A stretch of 13,562 nucleotides of DNA from assembly GCA_964553405.1 (NCBI GenBank), contig CAZKLS010000078.1, positions 1-13,562 of the forward strand, given 5' to 3'. Every line of letters begins with the position of its first letter. Positions within the stretch are counted from its first letter, which is position 1. Below the pieces are notes generated by a model. It saw nothing but the letters and a program-made list of their open reading frames with translations. It did not search any database and was not told the origin of the DNA. This document shows, piece after piece, positions 8,150 to 13,562 of this stretch. This DNA comes from DATIRA01 sp964553405 (GTDB taxonomy: Bacteria > Pseudomonadota > Gammaproteobacteria > Steroidobacterales > Steroidobacteraceae). A program made the position numbers and the translations under genes.

Positions 8150-8314
8150 TTGAAGACCTGGATGTGCGTGAACTGCGGTTTCGTCTACGAGGAGGCGAAG
8201 GGGCATCCTGAGTCGGGCATACCGCCGGGCACGAAATGGGCGGACGTGCCGGAAGACTGGGTCTGCCCGGACTGCGGCGCGGACAAGGGCTCGTTCGAGA
8301 TGGTCGAGGTCTGA
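8150..8314 (+). CDS. Rubredoxin
   Basis: A 54-residue one-iron electron carrier. The iron ligands are C6 and C9 (MCVNCGFVYEEAKG) and C39 and C42 (DWVCPDCGADKGSFEMVEV); the conserved GIPPGTKWADVPEDW lies between them. Length and spacing are standard. Rubredoxins pass electrons to partners such as alkane hydroxylases, oxidases or peroxide/superoxide reductases; no partner is present here, so its role is open. The start is TTG at 8150, chosen because of the GGAGG at 8138-8142 and the typical MKxWxC N-terminus. It is divergent from hemL, with crcB beginning 8 nt after its stop, which suggests cotranscription. The call is very secure from the two CxxC knuckles. Confidence 0.95.
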   Translation: MKTWMCVNCGFVYEEAKGHPESGIPPGTKWADVPEDWVCPDCGADKGSFEMVEV

Positions 8315-8322
8315 GCGCGATC

Positions 8323-8727
8323 GTGAGCGTCGGCGCGACGGCCACGACCTATCTGCTCGCCATGCTCGGCAGCGCGCTCGGGGGCGGCGCACGCCTGTGG
8401 GTCTCGACGGTCGTCGCGCGTGGCCACGGCGCTCAATTCCCCTGGGGTACCCTGACCGCGAACCTCGTGGGCTGCCTGCTGGTCGGTTTGCTCGGTGCGC
8501 TGTTCGCGCCGCCGGGCCGGATGCACGACGCCCAGCTGCTGCGGGTCTTCCTGGTCGTCGGCGTGCTGGGCGGCTTCACGACGTTCTCGGCCTTTTCGCT
8601 GGAGACGATCCTGCTGGTGCAGCGCGGGCAGTGGCCGGCGGCGGTCGGCTATGTCGCCGCCTCGGTCTTCGGCGGTCTCGCGCTGGCCGCGGCGTCGTAC
8701 GCGGCATTGAGCGCTGCGCTGCGCTGA
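8323..8727 (+). CDS. crcB: Fluoride channel CrcB/Fluc
   Basis: Fluc proteins are small dual-topology channels that let toxic fluoride out across the inner membrane. The 134 residues have about four hydrophobic segments (10-31, 44-62, 72-97, 105-130). Family marks are GSALGGGARLW with R24, GTLTANLVGCLLVG with pore-lining N47, and LGGFTTFSAFSLET at 82-95, holding the phenylalanine box (F88, F91) and the central sodium-site segment. The start is GTG at 8323; an in-frame ATG at 8362 would cut the first helix. Only 8 nt separate it from the rubredoxin stop, so it likely depends on that operon's promoter. I found no fluoride-riboswitch-like sequence in the short upstream gap. A single copy suggests a homodimer. 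Confidence 0.93.
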   Translation: MSVGATATTYLLAMLGSALGGGARLWVSTVVARGHGAQFPWGTLTANLVGCLLVGLLGALFAPPGRMHDAQLLRVFLVVGVLGGFTTFSAFSLETILLVQRGQWPAAVGYVAASVFGGLALAAASYAALSAALR

Positions 8728-8757
8728 CTTTCGATTCCGCTTTGTTCTGGTGGGGAC

Positions 8758-8890
8758 GGCGCCGTTTGCCCTGCGCCTTCCCGGAACCCCGCGCGGGACG
8801 CCACGAGCACGTCCCTGTGGGCTCCGCGCGCGCCGTCCATGGCGCGCGACGGCCCGCTCGGGATTCCGGCAACCCGCAGGGCACGGCGCC
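8758..8890. repeat. Large imperfect inverted repeat (about 41-bp arms)
   Basis: The arms 8758-8800 and 8850-8890 are reverse complements at 35 of 41 aligned positions, with one 2-nt bulge. Both ends read GGCGCCGT followed by GCCCTGCG. The 49-bp centre contains a perfect 8-bp stem (8827-8834/8841-8848, CGCGCGCC with GGCGCGCG, loop GTCCAT). Transcribed, it would fold into a long hairpin. I see no flanking target-site duplication, so a MITE-like origin is possible but unsupported; a structured terminator or REP-type element is equally possible. Confidence 0.7.
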
Positions 8891-8930
8891 TTCGAGGTTA
8901 CCGCGGCGTTGCTGGGCGCACGAGGGCAGG

Positions 8931-9028
8931 CCGGGGCATGCGCACGGGCCGTGCGAGGCAGGGATGCCGAGCCCGGAGCCTCCATGGAAGGATTTACGGC
9001 GTCCCGTGCGCGTGCCCGGGTTTGCCCG
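8931..9028. repeat. Second palindromic extragenic element
   Basis: CGCACGG-G-CCGTGCG (8941-8955) is a perfect near-zero-loop palindrome nested inside GGCAT/ATGCC arms (8935-8939/8964-8968). GCGCACGGG (8940-8948) is repeated inverted as CCCGTGCGC (9003-9011). Between them lies a stretch reading CCATGGAAGGATTTACGGCG (8983-9002). CGGG-TTTG-CCCG follows at 9017-9028. I have an impression of similar wording recurring between genes of other GC-rich gammaproteobacteria, which I cannot verify here. Confidence 0.5.
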
Positions 9029-9073
9029 AAGTGCCCTGGCGTCACCGCGAGCCGCGCGAGCGGCCCAGACGGA

Positions 9074-9979
9074 CTACTGCTGCGTCACCTCGTACCCGCG
9101 CTGCCGCAGCAGGTCCACGACGCTGTTGCGGCCGACAAGGTGCAGCGCGCCGACGACCACCAGGTAGTCGTCCCGATCGTCGAGCAGTTCCACGAGCTGC
9201 CCGAGCCAGGCGCGATTGCGATCCTCGGTGAGCGGCTTGTAGAGCTCCGGGAACTCGTCGAACTCCTCTGACAGCAGCCGCGCGAGCGCTTCGGAGTCGC
9301 CCTCGCGCCAGGCGCGCATCAGCCCCTGGATCTGCTCGTCGAGGCCGGCGGCATCCTCGAGCGTCATCGCGAGGAACCGCTTCTGCATCGGCAGCGGGAG
9401 TCCCGCGAGCACGGCGAACTGCTGCTCCGCCGTTTCCAGGCCCAGTATCGGCTTGCCGTCGGCGACGGCGCGCGCCGCCAGCGTCTGCTCGACGCCGAGC
9501 TCGGGCGAGAACCCCCGCTTTGCCAGCTCGAGCTGCAGCAGCGTGACGGCGACGAACCAGGGCGCGAAGCGATCGAGCAGCGCCAGGTCGAGACCCGCCT
9601 CGCCGGCGCGCGCGTTGATCGCGTCGTAGTCCGCGCCCAGCACCTCGCGCAGGCTGCCGCCCTCGGGCAGCAGTGCCATCCGCTGCATCGCCTCGAGCAG
9701 TGCGGCAGGATCGGCGGCGGCCACGTCGTCCAGGTCGATTTCCATCACGAGCTGCTCGGCGTCTTCGTAGGCGTCCTCGGCGACGGCCGGCAGCCCGTCG
9801 TCGCCCGCCCTGAGCACGTGGATCGACCCGAGCAGGTAGACCGTGTTCTGCTCGCCCTCGACCGTCCAGAGCGTGTGCCGGTCGCGCCCGTCGGCAGGCG
9901 CCGCGATGCCGAGCAGCCCGGCCGCCGCGCAGAGTGCGATGCTCCCGGCGTTCGGATTCCGTCGCGCGGCCGCCTTCAT
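9074..9979 (-). CDS. Exported TraB/GumN (TIKI-like) family protein
   Basis: 301 residues of the TraB/PrgY/GumN superfamily, which is structurally related to TIKI metalloproteases and the EreA/ChaN fold. It has the family's two GX2H motifs, GSIH at 51-54 and GALH at 277-280, plus ELGVEQTL and the C-terminal SVVDLLRQRGYEV. An N-terminal signal peptide is clear: basic KAAARR, a hydrophobic stretch SIALCAAAGLLGIAA, then a likely cut after about residue 27-31; C17 does not sit in a proper lipobox, so it is probably periplasmic and soluble. Activity of the bacterial members is largely unknown; metal-dependent hydrolysis is the family guess. The ATG at 9979 overlaps the upstream phosphodiesterase stop as ATGA, indicating translational coupling. 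Confidence 0.9.
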   Translation of the reverse strand: MKAAARRNPNAGSIALCAAAGLLGIAAPADGRDRHTLWTVEGEQNTVYLLGSIHVLRAGDDGLPAVAEDAYEDAEQLVMEIDLDDVAAADPAALLEAMQRMALLPEGGSLREVLGADYDAINARAGEAGLDLALLDRFAPWFVAVTLLQLELAKRGFSPELGVEQTLAARAVADGKPILGLETAEQQFAVLAGLPLPMQKRFLAMTLEDAAGLDEQIQGLMRAWREGDSEALARLLSEEFDEFPELYKPLTEDRNRAWLGQLVELLDDRDDYLVVVGALHLVGRNSVVDLLRQRGYEVTQQ

Positions 9980-10749
9980 TGCCGGTAGCCCTCGAGCCAG
10001 ACCACTTCCGAGGCGATGCCGCCGTCGGCGTGAAGGTCGATGATCCGGTAGCCGGGCGGCCTGTCGTCCACGACGAAACCCGGCTGGCGGGGCGCGAACT
10101 GCATGCAGGTGGCCGGCGTGCACATCATGCGCAGCGCGCCGCGGTACAGGTCCAGCGACTGGTGAGCGTGTCCCCAGGCGATTCCGCGCACGGCCGGGTG
10201 GCGGTCGATCACGGCCATGAAGTCCCGCGCGTCCAGCAGGCCGAGTGCGTCCAGCCCCGGGGCGTCCATCAGCACCGGCGGATGGTGCAGGCAGACGAGC
10301 ACGTGCCGGTGAGCGTGTGCCGCGAGGGCCCGCTCGAGCTCGCGCAACTGGCCGTTGCCGAGCCGGCCCTCGCCGTCCTCGGACGAGGCGTACCAGGTGG
10401 ACAGCATCACGACGGCCCAGCCGCCGAGTTCGGCCGTGCCGCCGACCTGGAACGGTGGCTGCACGAAGCGGCGCCGCATTTCAGCGGGCTCGTCGTGGTT
10501 GCCGGGGATCAGCAGCACCGGCGCCCCGAGCCGGTCGAACAGCAGTTCGAGCGCGCCGTAGCCTTCCGGCTCGTCCTGCACGAGGTCGCCGGTCACCGCG
10601 AGCAGATCGGCGGGAAAACAGCGCTGCTTCGCGTGCTCGAGGCAGGCCTGCAGGCTCGGCAGCGTCGCCACGCCGCGCACGCGGCCGAGCGGGTCCGCGC
10701 ACAGGTGAGTGTCCGTGAACTGGACGAGCCGGATCGAATCGACGCTCAT
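9976..10749 (-). CDS. cpdA: CpdA/Icc-type 3',5'-cyclic-AMP phosphodiesterase
   Basis: A 257-residue calcineurin-like metallophosphoesterase whose wording matches CpdA, which hydrolyses cAMP in the cytoplasm. The dinuclear metal site is complete: D13-T-H15 (QFTDTHLCADP), GD55 (AVTGDLVQDE), G83-N84-H85-D86 (IPGNHDEP), H155/H156 (CLHHPPVLMD) and G193-H-A-H196. The phrases DTHLCADPLGRVRGV and HHPP support CpdA over generic phosphoesterases, although substrate cannot be proven from sequence. The ATG at 10749 has no strong Shine-Dalgarno. The gene is divergent from the O-methyltransferase (77 bp between) and overlaps the exported GumN-like gene by 4 bp, forming a two-gene operon. Confidence 0.9.
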   Translation of the reverse strand: MSVDSIRLVQFTDTHLCADPLGRVRGVATLPSLQACLEHAKQRCFPADLLAVTGDLVQDEPEGYGALELLFDRLGAPVLLIPGNHDEPAEMRRRFVQPPFQVGGTAELGGWAVVMLSTWYASSEDGEGRLGNGQLRELERALAAHAHRHVLVCLHHPPVLMDAPGLDALGLLDARDFMAVIDRHPAVRGIAWGHAHQSLDLYRGALRMMCTPATCMQFAPRQPGFVVDDRPPGYRIIDLHADGGIASEVVWLEGYRQ

Positions 10750-10753
10750 CGGG

Positions 10754-10784
10754 TTGGCGGCATCTCCGGGCGTGGTCCCATAAT
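10754..10784 (+). promoter_or_regulatory. Possible promoter for the O-methyltransferase
   Basis: TTGGCG (10754-10759) and CATAAT (10779-10784) are separated by 19 bp, a little longer than ideal. CATAAT is 5 of 6 to the sigma-70 -10 consensus and stands out in GC-rich surroundings. It lies about 42 nt before the ATG at 10827. Read by eye only. Confidence 0.3.
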
Positions 10785-10826
10785 CATGCCGATCATCGCA
10801 GAACGCGGACCGAACGAGGTAGCGCC

Positions 10827-11489
10827 ATGTCCAGACGCTCGATCGTCCTCACGGACGCCCTGTACGAGTACCTGCTGTCGGTCTCGCTGCGCGAGCCGGA
10901 ACTGCTCGCCCGGCTCCGCCAGGAGACGGCACTGCAGGAAATGTCCCGGATGCAGATCTCGCCCGAGCAGGGACAGTTCATGTTCCTGCTGCTGCGGCTG
11001 ATCGGGGCGCGGCGTTGCCTCGAGATCGGCGTGTTCACGGGCTACTCGTCGCTGGTCTCGGCGCTGGCCCTGCCCGCGGACGGGCGTATCGTCGCCTGCG
11101 ACATCAGCGAGGAGTGGACTGCGATCGCCCGGCGCTACTGGCGGGAGGCCGGCGTCGAGCCGAAGATCGACCTCAGAATCGCGCCGGCGCTCGAGACGCT
11201 GGACGGGCTCATCGAGGCCGGGGAGGCGGGCCGCTTCGACTTCGCCTTCATCGACGCCGACAAGGAAAGCTACCTCGCGTACTACGAGCGCGTGCTGCGA
11301 CTGCTGCGGCCTGGCGGGCTGCTCGCGGTGGACAACGTGCTCTGGTCGGGCCGGGTGGCGGATCCGGAGGTGTCGGACCCGGACACGGCTGCGCTGCGAC
11401 ACTTCAACGAGGCGCTGCACCGGGACGAGCGGATCGACCTGAGCCTGGTGCCGATCGGCGACGGGCTGACGCTGGCCCGCAAGCGCTGA
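10827..11489 (+). CDS. Class I SAM-dependent O-methyltransferase (methyltransferase family 3, COMT/CCoAOMT-like)
   Basis: 220 residues of the cation-dependent O-methyltransferase family, which usually methylate catechol-type hydroxyls and release S-adenosylhomocysteine. SAM motif I is LEIGVFTGYSS (E66 to S75), strand 2 ends in CDIS (D92), and the metal ligands are D143 (FIDADKESY), D169 and N170 (VDNVLWSG). The motif ISPEQGQFM at 44-52 and the length fit bacterial members. Substrate is unknown. The ATG at 10827 follows GAGGT at 10815-10819 with 7-nt spacing. It is monocistronic: cpdA is divergent behind it, and ahcY, whose enzyme breaks down the SAH this protein makes, converges on it beyond 362 bp. 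That proximity is suggestive but not proof of a link. Confidence 0.93.
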   Translation: MSRRSIVLTDALYEYLLSVSLREPELLARLRQETALQEMSRMQISPEQGQFMFLLLRLIGARRCLEIGVFTGYSSLVSALALPADGRIVACDISEEWTAIARRYWREAGVEPKIDLRIAPALETLDGLIEAGEAGRFDFAFIDADKESYLAYYERVLRLLRPGGLLAVDNVLWSGRVADPEVSDPDTAALRHFNEALHRDERIDLSLVPIGDGLTLARKR

Positions 11490-11562
11490 GGTCCGCCGCT
11501 GCGGCCGCTGGTCGGATCGCGGCCCACCCGGCACAAGCGTATGTGGTCGCCGGGCACCCGGC

Positions 11563-11613
11563 CGGGTCGCCGCGAAGTCGCTCCCCGATACTCGCTTTGT
11601 TCGCGGCGACCCG
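11563..11613. repeat. Perfect 14-bp inverted repeat with a repeat-derived loop
   Basis: CGGGTCGCCGCGAA (11563-11576) pairs exactly with TTCGCGGCGACCCG (11600-11613). The 23-nt loop contains TCGCTCCCCGATACTCGC (11578-11595), which is the exact reverse complement of 18 bases of the downstream direct-repeat unit (11760-11777). The loop is thus an inverted copy of the repeat's tail. Confidence 0.8.
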
Positions 11614-11678
11614 ACCAGGTGCCGCGGCGTCAGGGGTCGGCTGGACCGAGCGCGCACGAGGACGCCAACCAGCGGGGT

Positions 11679-11780
11679 GCGGGTCCGGGACCTTCCCGGA
11701 CCGACCGCGTATCGGGGAGCGAATTCGCAGCGGCGGGTCCGGGGGGCTTCCCGGACCGAGCGAGTATCGGGGAGCGAATC
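11679..11780. repeat. Two direct copies of a REP-like hairpin plus conserved tail
   Basis: Copy 1 is 11679-11725 and copy 2 is 11733-11780. Each has a hairpin (copy 1 GGTCCGGGA/TCCCGGACC, 9 bp with a 3-nt loop, 11682-11702; copy 2 GGTCCGGG/CCCGGACC, 8 bp, 11736-11757) followed by a tail reading about GTATCGGGGAGCGAAT. The 33 bases from TTCCCGGACC onward match at 30 positions (11693-11725 against 11748-11780). Differences inside the stems keep pairing intact. An 8-bp ATCCGGGG/CCCCGGAT hairpin (11778-11797) follows directly. No RAYT transposase gene is in the window. Confidence 0.75.
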
Positions 11781-11851
11781 CGGGGAGCCCCCCGGATCCG
11801 CCGCCCTTGAGTCACCCGGTCTCGCGGGCCTGACGCGACCCGCCTGCCCGC

Positions 11852-13270
11852 TCAGTACCGGTAGTGATCCGGCTTGAACGGGCCTGCCACCGGCACGCCG
11901 ATGTAGTTCGCCTGCTCTTCGGTCAGCGTCGTCAGCGCAGCGCCGACCCGCTCGAGGTGCAGGTGCGCCACCTTCTCGTCCAGGTGCTTCGGCAGCACGT
12001 AGACCTTCTTCTCGTAGCGCTCGCCGTGGCGGAACAGCTCGATCTGCGCCAGCACCTGGTTCGTGAACGAGTTCGACATCACGAACGACGGATGCCCGGT
12101 CGCGCAGCCGAGGTTCACCAGCCGGCCTTCCGCCAGCACGATCAGCCGCTTGCCGTCCGGGAAGATCACGTGGTCCACCTGCGGCTTGATGTTCTCCCAG
12201 CGGTACTGCTTCAGCGACGCGATCTCGATCTCGCTGTCGAAGTGCCCGATGTTGCACACGATCGCCTGGTGCTTCATCCGGCGCATGTGGTCGTGGTTGA
12301 TCACGTTCAGGTTGCCGGTGGCGGTGACGAAGATGTCGGCCTTCTCGCAGGCCTCGTCCATCGTCACGACCTTGTAGCCCTCCATCGCCGCCTGCAGCGC
12401 GCAGATCGGGTCGATCTCGGTGATCCACACCTGCGCGGACAGCGCGCGCAGCGACTCCGCGGAACCCTTGCCGACGTCGCCGTAGCCGCAGACGACCGCG
12501 ATCTTGCCCGCGACCATCACGTCGGTCGCACGCTTGATCGCATCCACCAGCGACTCGCGGCAGCCGTACAGGTTGTCGAACTTGGACTTCGTGACCGAGT
12601 CGTTCACGTTGATCGCCGGGAAGGGCAGCTCGCCCTTCTTCGCGAACTCGTAGAGCCGCTTGACGCCGGTCGTCGTCTCCTCGGTGACGCCCTGGATTTC
12701 GGCGAGGCGCTTCGAGTACCAGCCGGGCTGCTTCTCGAGGCGGCGACGGATGGCCGCGTACAGCGCCGTTTCCTCCTCGTTCGTGGGCCGCGCGACGACC
12801 GAGGGGTCCTTCTCGGCCCGGGCGCCGAGCAGCAGCAGCAGCGTCGCGTCGCCGCCGTCGTCGAGGATCATGTTCGCGAAGCGGCCCTCGGGCCACTCGA
12901 AGATGCGGTGCGTGAATTCCCAGTACTCGTCCAGCGACTCGCCCTTGTAGGCGAAGACCGGCGTGCCAGAGAGCGCGACCGCCGCGGCGGCGTGGTCCTG
13001 CGTGGAGTAGATGTTGCAGGAGGCCCAGCGGACGTCGGCGCCGAGCGCCTTCAGCGTATCGATCAGCATGGCCGTCTGGATGGTCATGTGCAGCGAGCCC
13101 GCGATGCGCGCGCCCTTGAGCGGCTGCTGGCCGCGGTATTCCTCGCGGATCGCCATGAGCCCCGGCATCTCGGTCTCGGCGATCGCCATTTCCTTGCGGC
13201 CCCAGTCGGCGAGCGACGGGTCCCTGATGACGAAATCCTGGTCCGATGCGGTGGAAACGACAGCGTTCAT
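11852..13270 (-). CDS. ahcY: S-adenosyl-L-homocysteine hydrolase (adenosylhomocysteinase)
   Basis: AhcY splits S-adenosylhomocysteine to homocysteine and adenosine with bound NAD, clearing the product inhibitor of methyltransferases. The 472 residues are full length. Features: HMTIQTAMLIDTL from 61, CNIYSTQDHAAAA at 85-97, catalytic-region NDSVTKSKFDN at 223-233 (K228), the NAD-binding GYGDVGKG at 262-269, then CNIGHFDSEI, GCATGHPSFVMS and the conserved C-terminal KPDHYRY. The roughly 40-residue bacterial insertion (about 170-210) is present. The ATG at 13270 has AGAGGA about 8 nt upstream; an in-frame ATG at 13396 would start inside the riboswitch and is rejected. Regulation by the SAH aptamer 82 nt upstream is strongly indicated. 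Confidence 0.98.
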   Translation of the reverse strand: MNAVVSTASDQDFVIRDPSLADWGRKEMAIAETEMPGLMAIREEYRGQQPLKGARIAGSLHMTIQTAMLIDTLKALGADVRWASCNIYSTQDHAAAAVALSGTPVFAYKGESLDEYWEFTHRIFEWPEGRFANMILDDGGDATLLLLLGARAEKDPSVVARPTNEEETALYAAIRRRLEKQPGWYSKRLAEIQGVTEETTTGVKRLYEFAKKGELPFPAINVNDSVTKSKFDNLYGCRESLVDAIKRATDVMVAGKIAVVCGYGDVGKGSAESLRALSAQVWITEIDPICALQAAMEGYKVVTMDEACEKADIFVTATGNLNVINHDHMRRMKHQAIVCNIGHFDSEIEIASLKQYRWENIKPQVDHVIFPDGKRLIVLAEGRLVNLGCATGHPSFVMSNSFTNQVLAQIELFRHGERYEKKVYVLPKHLDEKVAHLHLERVGAALTTLTEEQANYIGVPVAGPFKPDHYRY

Positions 13271-13352
13271 ATCTCGGTCCTCTCGGTGAACGTGAGGGTT
13301 CGTACGGGGAATCGCAGGTGGATTCGCTCGCCGACCATCACGAAGGTTCAGC

Positions 13353-13417
13353 GAGCGCCGTTTGAACAACGGGCCTGAGCCTGGCGGGCAGGACACCCGT
13401 TGCAGCGCTCCTCAGGC
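13353..13417 (-). ncRNA. SAH riboswitch aptamer in the ahcY leader
   Basis: On the minus strand the leader reads GCCTGAGGAGCGCTGC, a variable part, GCCAGGCTCAGGC, then AACGGCGCTC; these match my recollection of the conserved core of the S-adenosylhomocysteine riboswitch (Rfam SAH_riboswitch). P1 is GCCTGAG (13417-13411) with CTCAGGC (13379-13373), 7 bp. P2 is CGGG with CCCG around TGTCCTG. The pseudoknot is GAGCGC with GCGCTC. This class senses SAH and raises ahcY expression. It is 82 nt before the ahcY ATG; I do not see a clear terminator or anti-Shine-Dalgarno stem in that stretch, so the expression platform is undefined. Confidence 0.93.
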
Positions 13418-13426
13418 GAGGGGCGA

Positions 13427-13455
13427 AGTTTGCCGCCGCGGGGCGGGAAGGGCAA
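13427..13455 (-). promoter_or_regulatory. Possible ahcY promoter upstream of the riboswitch
   Basis: On the minus strand TTGCCC (13455-13450) and CAAACT (13432-13427) are 17 bp apart. Individually weak, but the spacing is ideal, and a start site about 7 nt further would fall near 13420, right at the 5' end of the aptamer's P1 stem. The position supports the call more than the hexamers do. Confidence 0.35.
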
Positions 13456-13462
13456 GGAGGAA

Positions 13463-13492
13463 GGGGATAGGGGGTAGGGGTTAGGGGTTAGG
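13463..13492 (+). repeat. Degenerate GGGGTTA-type heptamer tandem with G-quadruplex pattern
   Basis: The plus strand has G-runs at 13463-13466, 13470-13474, 13477-13480 and 13484-13487, separated by ATA, TA and TTA, then TTAGG. This is about four units of a 6-7-bp telomere-like repeat, and it satisfies the four-tract rule for a G-quadruplex. It lies just upstream of the proposed ahcY -35. The rest of the window to 13562 shows only loosely related words (TAGTGACT, GGGTAGTGGATGG) and no gene. Confidence 0.65.
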
Positions 13493-13562
13493 AAGAGGCG
13501 GATAGTGACTGGCGGGTAGTGGATGGTTGAGAGCTTGAATTCGGAAGCCCTCACCCGCCCTT

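Larger units (their letters stand above)
8728..9073. other. 346-bp non-coding region between convergent crcB and gumN, rich in palindromes
   Basis: No convincing gene is present; open frames here lack family motifs and are GC-driven. The region contains a large imperfect inverted repeat (8758-8890) and a second palindromic part around 8931-9028, listed separately. No U-tract terminator is evident on either strand. The position between two gene tails is typical of repetitive extragenic elements. Confidence 0.75.
11490..11851. other. 362-bp non-coding region between convergent O-methyltransferase and ahcY, filled with REP-like palindromes
   Basis: No gene motif is found on either strand; frames that cross it are antisense extensions. 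It holds a CCGGG-CA-CCCGG hairpin (11550-11561), a 14-bp perfect inverted repeat (11563-11613), a partial copy GGACCGAGCG (11643-11652), two direct copies of a hairpin-plus-tail unit (11679-11725, 11733-11780) and a further hairpin (11778-11797). No T-run follows the hairpins, so simple intrinsic termination is not shown. Confidence 0.75.

Noticed and set aside
8315..8322. Fluoride riboswitch before crcB
   Set aside because: Only 8 nt lie between the rubredoxin stop and the crcB start, and the 95-bp gap before rubredoxin shows no fluoride-aptamer-like pseudoknot.
8728..9073. Intrinsic terminators for crcB or gumN
   Set aside because: Stable hairpins exist but none is followed by a run of T on the relevant strand.
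8750..9271. 173-codon open frame on + over the crcB-gumN intergenic region
   Set aside because: Built from palindromic GC-rich DNA and the antisense of gumN; no motif and no ribosome site.
10746..12896. 716-codon open frame on - spanning the O-methyltransferase, the repeats and part of ahcY
   Set aside because: Wrong frame for ahcY and antisense to the methyltransferase; no recognisable domain.
11864..13378. 504-codon open frame on + opposite ahcY
   Set aside because: Antisense shadow of ahcY; it even reads through the riboswitch region.
13463..13492. CRISPR array or other spacer-repeat locus
   Set aside because: Units are 6-7 bp, contiguous and degenerate, with no spacers and no cas genes.
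13348..13554. 68-codon open frame on - over the ahcY leader
   Set aside because: Its NPYPLSPSS-type wording comes from the heptamer tandem and it overlaps the riboswitch, so it is non-coding leader and repeat.

Overview
The window is GC-rich chromosomal DNA carrying ordinary housekeeping genes in short, tightly packed operons. The gene set is a PPi-type phosphofructokinase, adenylate kinase, RNase D, Mpl, a LON-domain protein, HemL with rubredoxin, a CrcB fluoride channel, a CpdA-type phosphodiesterase and AhcY behind an SAH riboswitch. This combination points to a gammaproteobacterium, possibly near the Chromatiales or Xanthomonadales; that placement is inference from family resemblance and GC content. 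The window is a scaffold: 100 N at 1070-1169 cut the 3' ends of two convergent genes, and the left-hand gene runs off the edge.

Layout. 1-352 (-) is the N-terminal part of the phosphofructokinase, divergent from adk (525, +), which ends in the gap. rnd (-) faces adk across the gap. Divergent from rnd is a + strand run: a five-helix membrane protein, mpl (2-nt spacing), a LON substrate-binding domain protein, and a 708-residue protein joining two glycosyltransferase units. That run ends tail to tail with hemL (-), overlapping it by 11 bp. Divergent from hemL are a 54-residue rubredoxin with a TTG start and crcB. crcB converges on a cpdA-gumN pair (-, ATGA overlap), with 346 bp of palindrome-rich non-coding DNA between. 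A class I O-methyltransferase (+) then converges on ahcY (-), separated by 362 bp of REP-like palindromes. Upstream of ahcY lie an SAH riboswitch aptamer and a G-rich degenerate heptamer repeat.

Function. The genes cover glycolysis and adenylate balance (phosphofructokinase, adk), RNA processing (rnd), murein recycling (mpl), tetrapyrrole synthesis (hemL), electron transfer (rubredoxin), fluoride export (crcB), nucleotide signalling (cpdA) and methyl-cycle recycling (ahcY, with a SAM-using methyltransferase next door). I see no phage, CRISPR, toxin, defence or transposase genes. The least explained material is the structured DNA in the two long convergent intergenic regions, the glycosyltransferase fusion, and the G-tract directly upstream of the riboswitch promoter. 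I do not see a new multi-gene system.
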